A DNA stretch of 64,000 bases from Nomia melanderi (lineage: Eukaryota; Arthropoda; Insecta; Hymenoptera; Halictidae), in NCBI RefSeq assembly GCF_051020985.1, contig NC_134999.1, positions 28,739,160 through 28,803,159 of the forward strand, read 5' to 3'. The translations under genes were made by a program, and so were the position numbers. A model generated the notes under the pieces. It had not been told where the DNA came from, searched no databases, and saw only the letters and a program-made list of their open reading frames with translations. Of this stretch, positions 49,134-60,739 are shown piece after piece; within the stretch, counting starts at the first letter, position 1; every line of letters begins with the position of its first letter.

Positions 49134-52101
49134 TTTGTTATCTGTAGATCACAAATTATTATTAAACTATTTATTATCTATAACACAGTCAGTATTAGTT
49201 AGCAAGTTAGTGTTGCAAAAAACTAATTACGTTACCATATATCTTGACGAATAAATTTTCTTAAATTTATTCATTCGTAGTTTCATTTTTAGGAAAATTA
49301 AACACAGCATTCATCTTATTGGTGCGCTTTTCTAGCTGGTGTCTGATCTATTACTTGCTGCTTCTACTGATAAGTTTATATTTCTCACCGACTTTACCGT
49401 TTTCTTAATCTATTACCTCGTATCAAGTGCTTATCGTGGTGGTCAGATAATAATATACCATTCTGAGTAACGGCCAATAAAAAGAAACTTATCCTAAAAC
49501 TGAGTTTACACTTTACACTTTGAATATTCATCGCAAATGATTCAGCCACAGTAAAAGGTGTAAAAATTGTTTTTGCCCTGAAATTTACCTAAAATGGACG
49601 TTCAAAATGGCTATGGAAGAAAAAGTGTAAATTCCTATTTTCAATGAATTTTGAGGATGATTCATTCATAATGAGAAACGTTAGCAACGATTCGAATTTA
49701 CATTTTTATGCAATATATTCATCCAGTAACAAAGTTAAGTTTATATAACAGTATTGTTTTTATTGTCAATTTTGGTATTCTATATTTCGCAAAGATGCTA
49801 AAGAAATGAATGTATCTATTGAATATTGAATGAGTTTTAGTTGTACTTCAGTGGATTCACGTAAAATGAATTTTTGATCGCGAAATAATTGATAAGTCCC
49901 AATTGTTCTGCATTCATTTACTTACCCATGTACACTTTTCCGAAGTTATCAAATGATTGTGTTTTTCATCCCCAATTTTGAATGCTCTTTCCATTTATTC
50001 TGTACCAATAATGGACAATAAAAAGTATACGCGTTAAACATTTTTGCAAAAGGAACATATACAAATCTCAATAGAATTGGGTATTTTGTTTGTTTACTTT
50101 AACTTTTGTTTACGTTCTATTTGTAGCTTTATGTTTTACATTTTATTGCATTTCACATCATTGGAAAATGCAAATTTCAGGTTATAAAATATTCTTTGTT
50201 CATTATAAAAAGAGATACATGATTGTAAGTGATGTAAAAAAGTCAATGTGCGTCTCTACTGATCCAGCGAAAAATTGACTATCGATGAATCAAACTGTTT
50301 GTTATCTAAGGAATACATTTCTGAATAACAAGCAAAATATGAACAAAATGGTGGATATCTACACTTTATGGACCAGAGGCAATAACTTTCACCTGTCGAT
50401 AATTTCTCCGCTTCACTCTATGTCTTCTGTTTTCACGAGTATTACCTATCATCTATGTATTTTCGATAAGTATCTCTCATCTATCATTCGTCGTATCAGA
50501 GTTTAAAACGATAAGACACCAATAAACGATGAAACGATAAAGACATACATGTTTATATAAATATCTGCATTAATCTAAGAGTACGCGAGATGTATTATCA
50601 CGTGTTTACAATGAAACGAATAAGTGTTATTTTTAAGAAAAGTACGTTAATCCTTCCCAACGTTCAATATTTACATTAGAATTATGAAAATAAAATAAAA
50701 TTCACCAAGAATTTAAATTTCGTCTTAAATTTGACTTGAATGACAAAGTTTGTTTAACTCTTACGTGGGCAACGAAAATGTCTGCATTTATACAAATCTT
50801 ATTATATCAATATTCTTATGTGAACTCTTTATTTCCAAAAATCGACGTAAACATGTTCAAAACATGGAGATCCAAAGGAATTTTATGAAATTATGACATA
50901 AAGAAAATAAAATTACGTGGAAGAAAGCTTTTGAAAATGAGTAGCAGAGTATGTGTTCGGTTGCTAACAGAAGGGTTAAAGTAAAAAACAAAATACAACA
51001 AAGGAATCGTTTCTTTGCCAAACATGGATACAGGAAATTCAAAATTACCGATCAAATGTGGGCATTTGAAACTCCAAACCGTAATATCTTCAAATGGAAA
51101 ACGTGTGTCACTCCGCATTCTGGCTTACACAGATTAAGGTCGCATTAAACTCTCATGTATGTTATTAGCAGCTAATGGCCAACAGCCATCGTGATGGCTA
51201 ACAGGTGATAATATAATTTAATGTTTTTGATATTTTACAAGTATCTTTATTCACTTGGTACACTTCACATCTTCATTCGCAGGCGATTTCATATTAAACA
51301 GTTGTTTTCCTTTTCAATTATTAATTTGATTATTGTTTTTAATTATTATTAAATAATTTGTTTAATGTGTAATTTCTTACACATTTATAACACAAATGAA
51401 TGTATAAACGACGGATACAGTACACTGTTAATTTGTATGAAATCTTATTTGTTTTATTTACATTGAACAAACTTGTAGTTTATAGTATGAGCTTAAAATG
51501 TATTCCACGTTACATAGTGAATTAAATTAATTTTATGTAACGATTCGTTTTACTTCGAACGAATAACATTATTCTACAGTTACTTTAAAGTATTATTTTC
51601 TTATTAATTTAATATAATGTATGAACATTTCATTTTTCATTTATGCCCTAATAACTGGAAAATATTTTCGTAATTAACACATATGTCATCTCAGCATTTT
51701 AGAAATACGTCGAATAACGACAATATCAAAAACTAAGAGCAATAATTTACGACCTAAAGAGTTAAATAAATTCAGTAACCATAAAGAACAACTTTCATAT
51801 GCTCGGTTGAATATAAATCGTTTTTTCGTTAACTGTAATCGTCAGTCAAAGTAAAAAGAAGATTGTTACTTTACCCTGTAAAGTTCCTGCAACTTGCACA
51901 GTAGAAAGCTGCCCGTAGATCTCCCATTCCATGAGATAAAAAGGAAGAAATGGAAGAATTTACCGAACTTTAAAGGGGTTAGAAAGTTTTTCACTTCTCC
52001 TATAAATTAGAATTTCTTCGGGTGCTGTTTCCGTTATTGACACTTCGTTTCTTTGACATTTACCTTTGTGCTTTACAATGCTTTTAAGAAGTATAATTTA
52101 G

Positions 52102-52290
52102 AATGTAAAAGTACGTAGGAATAATAGAAATTTACAGTATAAAATTTTAATGTAAATGTAAGTAAGAATAATCGAAAGATAAAATGTAAAATTTTTGTTT
52201 AAAAGTAAGTAAGAATAATCGAAAAAGAGAATGTAAAATTTGTACGTAAATGTAAGTAAGAATAATTGAAATGTAGAATTTTTAACTTTA
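52102..52290. repeat. 47-bp tandem repeat, four units
   Basis: The motif GTAAGTAAGAATAAT or a close variant recurs at 52,111, 52,158, 52,205 and 52,252, a constant 47-bp step. Translated frames across it are not genes. Confidence 0.85.
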
Positions 52291-54679
52291 AACATACAAC
52301 AACTTTAAACTTTATGCATATACACCAGTAATAATTGAAAATAATCAAGCATACATTGAGATAACATAATTTATATGTCTTTAAAAGTTTGTATTTTACA
52401 TATACATATCTTAAAAAATGCATTCGATTTTATTCAATAAACTGTAAGAATTCATAGTTATTTTCAAATCCTCCATTGTCTTTTTCTTTTATTTGTAAAA
52501 CCTTGAACATAAGTATGTATGCATATAACCTGTTAATGTAGTATCATTAATATTTGGTTTGTCTCAAACATTTAACCTTTAATATATTAAAATATGTAAA
52601 TAAATTATTTACTGAAATTTACTTTGTAAAACAGATTACTTACGTATTGTTTGTACATATCAATAGAACAGTTTCATAATATCAATCAGTATTTCAGATG
52701 CTTTATACATTTATTCACAAAATAAGCGCTTGGAGTTATTCGGGAGCATTGATTAAAACCGATGCAGATTTATTATATTACTGAAATATACTTGACCCAA
52801 ACGTATAATATTTGTACGATCACTGGCAATTAGTCCTTAATAAATTTGATTTGTTTATTCAAATTTGCCCTTTATTCAGAGTTCAGTTGATAAAATGCTC
52901 GATTTCGTGGATCGGCCAATAAATTTCGTTTATACAACATTACAATATTAAATATTCTTCGATGGGGACTGAATTATCGAATACTTCCAACTCAGAGCTT
53001 TTCGAGAGCATCTTCAACGCGAGCAATCAAGCGTATAAACATGATATTTACTCTCAGACTTGCACCCCTCACAAAAGTTCACAGTACTTAAATCAAAGTG
53101 AGAAAATTGTACGAAAGCTGCAATTATATTAGCAATATTTCTTCACTGCGAAATGAGCAAACTTTAATATCCCTCTTAAACGAAAATATTATTCTTAAAG
53201 TTCAACAGTTCTAAATGACTTTATTTTCATTATTAATTATTATTAAAGGGTTTACACTAGGCAAAATGTTTAATGCATTGATATAACCAAAGCAATTTTC
53301 CTAACATGATAAAAATTGACAAGTCGAGATTATCTAAGAATTTATTAAAATTAATATTTAAAAATTCTAAAATACTATGTGAGAAATTATTTAGCTTACA
53401 AGAGAAATATCCACCGAAAATAAAAAACTACTCATCCGTCCTACAAAAGAAACTAAAAATTAAAGGCGATATTGTAAATTCTAATGAACGTAGAAAATTA
53501 TTTCAAACTTTATATCTACGTATCCTAGAATTTTTCAAACCTTTTATTTACATATCCTAGAATATTTTTCATCCCAGGAATGTTGCACTGCGATAACGTA
53601 TGGATTCGCGTTACGTTGAATTTTTTAATGGTGGAACTCGAGATAAAATTTCCCGGAAATTCCGCTGAAGAAAAAATTATACGGTAGTCAAATGTAACCG
53701 TGCCTGTCCTCCTAATGCTAAACGCTTCTTTTTTTTGTTAATTTATCCGCGGGTCGGGACATAATGTTGCTACCCTGGCGTGATGCCACGGGGATCTCAT
53801 TGGCGATATATTATTACTCGTAGTCATTCATTGCGCTAATTACGCTCACCCTTCCGGTACTTAGGTATTATTATGCGAGACACCTTTGTTTTTTAACTGA
53901 AGGTCGCGCTGGTCTGTCGTTTATGTTATGTCTGAGCTAGTATTTATTTAAGACATTGCATATCGGCTAATTTCTAGAAAACTGAATTGTGCTGATGGCG
54001 ATTTTTATTAGAATCAACATAGAACAATTCAAATATCATATTGATGTGCAATATATTTTAAATACCTAACCAAGACCTATTCTGTTCCAATAAAATTTAA
54101 TATTTTTCCAAGTTCTATGGTAATTAGCAAATTTACATAGCTAAGTGACTTTATACAAAAACATGATTTTTCGTTACCAGTATGAAGTGTGTTAATATGA
54201 GTAATTACTTCCAACAGATTAACAAATCTTTGTAAATAGGATTCTTTTTACCTGTTCATATTACAAACCATATTAAAAGGAAATATTTTATATAACACAA
54301 AATTCATGTATATACATATTTTCTTTTTCATTTGTGTATTAATGCAAAATTAAAGAAAACTGAGTTACTTGTTTCATTCTAACTATGGCCATTGTACAGT
54401 TATTAAAATAAACCTTCATTGATAAAAAACAAATTAAAGATATTACAACACATCATTTTATCCATTTATTTCACGGAAGACAACTTTTTAAACTTTTGAA
54501 AAGCTTTTCCATAGAAAATCTGTGTTATGCATCGAAATCTTAAATACTAGAAAGAAGAAAACTACATATCAATCTGTCGTTATTCGAATAATTAAATTAT
54601 TCATTTGCGGCTTTCGAATTTACAGATGAAAGGTCGATGTCTCCATTGTGGTGGCATTCGATCACAAGGGGCTAATATT

Positions 54680-54840
54680 TTATTATTGTTAATATTTTTT
54701 TATTACTGTTATAATTAAAATTTCATTATTATTATTATTACTATTATTATTTTCCTTCGTATTTATATAGTTGCCTGGGTTTTAATACCCAAGGCAAACT
54801 TATTATTATTATCGTTGTTGTTACTATTATTATCATTGTC
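54680..54840. repeat. ATT trinucleotide-rich simple sequence
   Basis: Two interrupted ATT/TTA runs (about 54,720-54,752 and 54,800-54,836). Confidence 0.8.
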
Positions 54841-55859
54841 ATGAATATTTTATTTGTTAAAAACAAAGATAGTCCATATGATACATATACACCAGCCTTT
54901 TCTGCGTTTCGACTAACATTCTCTGTTTCCACCTATTCTCAGACCGCTTTCAACGTTTGTACTACTTTATATATTTTTTTATAAAAAAAATATTCGGGAA
55001 AATTTTTGTATGAAACGAACTTTGATAATCCATTTCGTGCAGAACCGTGTGCAGATGTATCTTAATCCTCTCGGGAGGGACAGGTCACTTTTTCCGTTTG
55101 AAAAAATTGTTTCGGTAGAACGTGCAAGTCGCGAATGCACGTGAAGTGCTTTTCATCTCTGCAGATTGAAATCTTGCATTAAAATTGCAGATAAATACAG
55201 AGCTTACGGATTATTGTTGGACAGCAGGTTTTATGGGCTCACAAAATACAATGTTGTTTGAAATCGCAACAATTGGAACGTTTAATGGAGTTTAATGTGG
55301 ATTTCGATAATTTAAAAATTTGATAAACGTCTTGCTGCACAAACTTTTATTTCACTTTGGTTTTCGTGAATTGGCTCGTAAAGGATTTGTGTGTGCATAA
55401 TGATTCGCTTCTACGCAACTTATGGGAATTTATTTAAGATGCAAAGTGATAGAAATGATAGAAAAGTTTTTGTTTTATAACATTTTAACGAATAGTATAC
55501 ATCTATTTATTATAAATGTGATGAACACGATGCCTATGTTAACCGATAAATATTTAAGAAGTATATAAATGTATAATATATACATTTATTAATACATTAT
55601 ATAGTTATTACTTTATTTCAAGTAATTATCAAAACTAAGGTTGTATTTACTCTAATTAAAATTAGATTTATTGACCAAATATTATTTCCAAATATTATTC
55701 CCAAAGTAGTTTTTCAAAATTTGCGTCTTATTGGCACGTGAACGTTCTTTCCGATTCGTTGGAAACAAGCGTCACCCTATAACAAAACGCTGTTCTGCAT
55801 TAAATTCACCAGCGCTAGTTATACACATGCATGGCGGTATGTTCACACATGCACATGCG

Positions 55860-55985
55860 CGAATGCATCCGTGACGTCACGAATGGTGAAACGACCTAGA
55901 ATTCGACCACACCACATAGCATATTCCGGTGCTCGTCAATTGAACTACGCTGTGGTAGACACGTACGCGACACGTGTACGGTGAT
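55860..55985. promoter_or_regulatory. Possible regulatory block with CRE and E-box palindromes
   Basis: A CpG-containing segment in AT-rich DNA. GTGACGTCAC at 55,871-55,880 is a full CRE/ATF palindrome; CACGTG at 55,971-55,976 is a canonical E-box. No exon was recognised nearby, so use as an enhancer or promoter is inference. Confidence 0.35.
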
Positions 55986-56119
55986 TCCAAATTTTATTCT
56001 CGTTTAATCAAAGATTTCGAACCGGACTTTTTAAATGGTTCCGAACACAGTTCAACTTACTGGACGTATTGCAAATTTGAACCTGATTTCTTATGCATTT
56101 CTTTCTGTTTCCTATTTAA

Positions 56120-56348
56120 CGCCTTGTCCTATGATTTCTTTCACAACTCTGACTGATAGAACTTCATTATCATTAATAATTTAGTAGGAAAAGACAAGAA
56201 TTTGATGCTTATTCTGTGTCTACGTTTATTCTAAGATCAAATATTGATAATGGACAAGTACTATTCTACTTGTACGAGAAACATGTAAGTAACATTTAGA
56301 TTTACAGAATTTTGTTAAAATCTTCCTCGCCAGTCTGACTCAATATTA
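56120..56348 (+). mobile_element. MITE family A copy, direct member of an inverted pair
   Basis: Starts after TTAA at 56,116-56,119 (CGCCTTGTCCTATGATTTC). The interior matches family A closely (TTAATAATTTAGTAGGAAAA). Right end abuts the reversed copy; boundary approximate. Confidence 0.72.
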
Positions 56349-56579
56349 TAGATTGCCTTATAATAACGTGTCAGACCCGTGGTGGAGATTATAAATAAAA
56401 TTTAACAAACATAAATATTACTCAATTCTTCTGAATTCAGATTAAATATTATTCTTCTGTTATCAACTATTATACTTTAGAGGAACCATAGACATAAAAT
56501 ATGCCTAGAATTCTTCTCTTTTTTACAATAAATTGTTAATAGCAAAGTAGTATATCAGTCATAGTTGAGAATTAAAAAA
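56349..56579 (-). mobile_element. MITE family A copy, reversed
   Basis: Family A in reverse (AATATTATTCTTCTGTTATC), ending at TTAA 56,580-56,583. With the previous copy it forms a tail-to-tail pair able to fold into a long hairpin. Confidence 0.7.
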
Positions 56580-57526
56580 TTAAGTGTATATACAAAGACA
56601 GTTTTTATTTTTTTTTTAAGGTCAAGGGATAGGATTGTCTTTACATCTGGCATAAATGGTCTAGTTATTAGATGGATAAAGATTATGGAAAACAATGGCC
56701 AATACATCATTAATTAGTCTTCTTTACAAAATTAAATATGTGAAATTGAATTTTCCTTAAAAAACGACAAAACTTTCTTTTTAACCTAATACTTTATTAA
56801 ATGCAACAAATCATATTTATAAGACGCAAGTAAAATTTAAGAATCTCGTCAACTTCGCTCGCGTTATAACATGCGTTACGATTTTTAATGAAAACATACG
56901 TAGAAATAATTTAATTATTTTTAACCAAGATATAAAACGTTGAGCGTCACAAATGTATGATCATGATCGCGAAGGTGTTAAGAGATGAAGAAGAAAAGGT
57001 TTTCAATAAATTTGAGTTAATTTTTTCAAGCATTTTAAGTTTACTTTATATTTTAAAAGTTTTCTTCATATTTTCTTGAATATTTTTGAATTGGTAAAAA
57101 CTTCGAGTGATAACCACGATTCCATTGAAGTGAGATACAATGTTACGTTGACAAGTGGTTTATAAAGAACTTTGACTAAGAATGGAGCAGTCTAAATGTT
57201 GCGACCGTCGCCAGGACAGTGGTATAGGTGGAAACCACTTGTAGATTAGTTTTCATTAAAGTACGAGCCATAGTTTCATTCTGACTTTCCTAAAATCAGT
57301 TTGCGTTCCATAATTAGTTCGGATGACTTGTTAGTCAATACTTCAAGAAGTTTTAACTCGGTACCGAGTGGGAAAAATAGTTTCACGAGGCGTCAGGTGA
57401 AAATAAGACTATTCCTGAATAATTTATCTGGGAGAAACAAAAAACTTGTGAGTGTTACTTGTGGGAAATAAAACAAAACACTCTTTATTAAGAGATGTCC
57501 AGAAAAATGTTGTCACACATTCTTAA

Positions 57527-57758
57527 CCCCGTACTCTATAATTTATTTCTGAACCATAGTCGATACAAATACTTTGAGATTAATGATTTATTGAAAAAAG
57601 ATAAAAATTCTATTCTATATCCACATTTGCTCTAAAGTGTTATAACTGTTTACAGAAGAATAATTTATTTGAATTCAAGAGAATTGTAACATTTATGCTT
57701 ATTAAATTTCGCTTGAAATCTTCATCATGAGTCTGACATGTTATTGTAAGGAAAGAAG
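57527..57758 (+). mobile_element. MITE family A copy
   Basis: 232 bp between TTAA at 57,523-57,526 and 57,759-57,762. Left end CCCCGTACTCTATAATTTA; right portion AAATCTTCATCATGAGTCTG. Confidence 0.75.
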
Positions 57759-58025
57759 TTAAATTATTTTTCTACAAAATATTGGTATGGTTAGAAACAT
57801 ATCCGAGTCACACCTAGTGCATGTTAATTTAAAATACCGGATAAAATCAGTAAAACAGTACTTCGAACGTAAATAGTGAGTATTTACCTTTTTAACAAGT
57901 TTTCCAATTATGTATATTACGTTATATTTTGTCATTATAGTTTTCTATTATAATATGTTTCTAACTATAACGTTAGGGAAGCTGTTGAACCATTTTAGCA
58001 ACCCTTTTTAGCAAGCCTTTATTTA

Positions 58026-58100
58026 ACCCTTTCGCACCAATGGACCAGATAACCTACCACATCGATTTACGATATATTTTGTCTAAAAGATCAAGTAGAT
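58026..58100. mobile_element. MITE family F fragment
   Basis: TTAA followed by CCCTTTCGCACCAATGGAC, the same terminus as at 46,102. The far end was not found. Confidence 0.45.
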
Positions 58101-58243
58101 AAACTATTTACATAATATTTAAGTAGAAATAACATACAAAAATGAAGTAAAATGAAAGTTATTTCATTTTAAGGAAAATTTAACAAATCACACGTCTATT
58201 TTCTTCGATGCATATTTGTAAATAAAAACAACGATACTCTGAA

Positions 58244-58500
58244 TTATTCCACTAAACATTTACCACGTTAACTTATTAATTTGTTCTCATTATTTGTATT
58301 TCTCCAACACAAAGTACTTTTTCATTTTACAGTTTCCAAAAATTTATTAAAAGTATACAAGACAACGACACTTAATTATTCCACTAAACATTTATCACAT
58401 TTGCTTATTAATTTATACTCATTGTTTGTATTTCCAAAGTGTCGAAATACCTTTTCATTTTGCAGTTCTCGAAAATTCATTAAAAATAGGAGTTATTCAT
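58244..58500. repeat. 132-bp tandem duplication
   Basis: TTATTCCACTAAACATTTA starts at 58,244 and again at 58,376. Matching continues through a TTTTCATTTT and CAGTT block. Confidence 0.8.
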
Positions 58501-58559
58501 AACGCTATCGGAAATCAATAAGTTATCTTCGCCGTCGTGTCGACGTTATTACAGGTTGT

Positions 58560-58900
58560 AATTATTGTAACCACGTTTCCGACTCCCGTGTATTCTTGAA
58601 AATGGGCGGGAAGGAAATTTCTAATGTAAGTCCAGTCATATCAGTTTGCCCTTGTTTCGTTGCTGTGTACCCCGTGATAAAAGTTTAAGGAAATTATCGG
58701 AGCATTTTACTGGCCATTGGTAGCCAATAACCCAGTAAACCGTAATTAGTTGAAAGCGGCCGTTGCGCTCTGCATAGGGTGATAATTAAACCGGGCCAAG
58801 AGCTGCAGCAATCCTGAATTGTGAATCTCCTGGTAATCTGATAATTGCAGATTACAGTAATAAGATAGATAAGCATTTAAACGGGATACGGCTTTTATGT
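58560..58900. promoter_or_regulatory. Non-repetitive patch with TAAT-type sites, possible conserved element
   Basis: Less AT-rich, no repeats and no exon. It contains several TAATTA/TAATCT motifs that homeodomain proteins could bind, and a perfect hairpin GTAATCTG-ATAATTG-CAGATTAC at 58,833-58,855. Regulatory use is inferred. Confidence 0.3.
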
Positions 58901-59092
58901 ACAGGTTACATGCGATAGTTTAGCTCGCATACATTAAGTTTCGCGCTTAAAGGTCTAAAGTAACCGTTCAACGCTTTATACAACACGACGCACGCCGTGT
59001 AAGATGGAAACGAAAGTAATTATTTTAGCTCACATCGTACGCGAGTACTCTATGCATTAACCTTTAAGTATGAACGTGAATTTAACTTTTAA

Positions 59093-59302
59093 CCCCTTGC
59101 CCTATGATTTAGTTTTCAACTATGATCGACATAACGACTTTGCAACTAATAATTTCTTGAAAAAAGAGAGAAATTTTAGGTATATTCCATTAAATATTAG
59201 GATAATATTTCATTTGAATTCACAAGCATTAAGTGATATTTATGTTTGTTAAATCCTGTTTAAAATTTTTAGCGCGAATCTCACATGTTATAAGACAAAA
59301 GG
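59093..59302 (+). mobile_element. MITE family A copy
   Basis: 210 bp between TTAA at 59,089-59,092 and 59,303-59,306. Left end CCCCTTGCCCTATGATTTA; right end AGCGCGAATCTCACATG. Confidence 0.78.
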
Positions 59303-60513
59303 TTAAGTATGGAAGTTTGAAAATCACCGACTATTGTTAAATATTCTCGTTTGTAGTGAGCAGTAAAAAAATTTATTGTAATTATTTGTTTTTACTTATT
59401 TAAATATCTCTGCACAGCAATATTATCGATTATATAACGAAAACTTCACTGGTTTGAAAATTCACGATATTTTGCATACGGGTCTGAGAGATCGCACGTC
59501 CATACTTGAAGATTAAGCAGCTTAAACTTTGAACGAATAAATCAGAATTTTGTTGACTCAAGTGTGACAGAAATTTTAATTTCAAATATTCTTCATTTGA
59601 AAATTGTTTGAAATTGAATTGTATAAAACTGGAACTAATGTGTTTATAAACTAATTAGCTGAAGTTCATTTTAATAGAAACATTGTTATAACTTTTGTTT
59701 ACAAAGAATAGGTAGTTTAGAATTACTTTAAAATCAATTATTAATTAATCTCTAAATGTTTTATGGAATCTCTCACTTAATGAATCGAAACATTTATACC
59801 TGTTTCTTGCAACGATTAAACAAAATTTTTTATGTTTTGAATCTCAGTAGATTTAATAAATTAAATTTTTTCCAAGTATTGTTGAACATTTTCTATATAG
59901 TATAGAGTTTTACAGAAAAATGAATAAAAGAATTCGCATCGTAACTTTTCATTAGTGAACGCAGAAAATTAAATAACTTGGAGATATACAGTTGATTTAG
60001 GTATTCCAAATGTTTTTACGATCGCTGGGACATGTAAACTCAACTGTATACTTGTAAAATTGGTAACAACGTCTAATTTTCCGTCCAGAACACATGTTGC
60101 CCGAAATTTCAGTCGATTTAAACTACGCGTCGAGGTAAAAACCGCAGGAAGTACCGGCCATATTGATTTACGTGGCCATTTGCACAAGGGAGGAGACCAC
60201 GAAATGAAATAAAAAATAATATGACGAATAAGGTGGATTTGGAACCGGTCCAAAATAATATTCAACTATCTATTAACTCTCATTTACCGTGACAACCAGT
60301 GACGTCAAGAAGCAGAGGGATGTATAATAAATACTATTCCCCCTTTCTATACCCACAGTTCCTCCTTAATTAAATTAAATTTTGTTTGTATAATAATCCT
60401 CCTTTTTAATCCACTTACTATATTTTTTCATTATATTATATTTTATTATTGTATGTTATTCTAATAATTGTATTTATAAATACGTCAACAACTAATGATT
60501 TTCAATGACTTAT

Positions 60514-60735
60514 ATTATTACAATACAATTTATTTAGTAAAATGTATTCTTAGCCCATTCAAGATCGATAATCATAAAAATATAATCGTATTACACTTTT
60601 CAAAATATTGTTTGAACATAAATTAATTACTTAGCTTTTACAATATAATTTATTTAGGGAAATATATTCTTAGCACATTCAAAATCGATAATCATAAAAA
60701 TACAATCGTATCACAGTGATCAAAATATAATTTGA
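60514..60735. repeat. 120-bp tandem duplication
   Basis: TATTCTTAGCCCATTCAAGA near 60,545 recurs 120 bp later as TATTCTTAGCACATTCAAAA. Both copies continue with GATCGATAATCATAAAAATA or a close variant. Confidence 0.85.
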
Positions 60736-60739
60736 CTAG

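Noticed and set aside
52098..52423. Minus-strand frames with Leu/Tyr/Phe-rich repeats
   Set aside because: Translations of the 47-bp AT-rich minisatellite.
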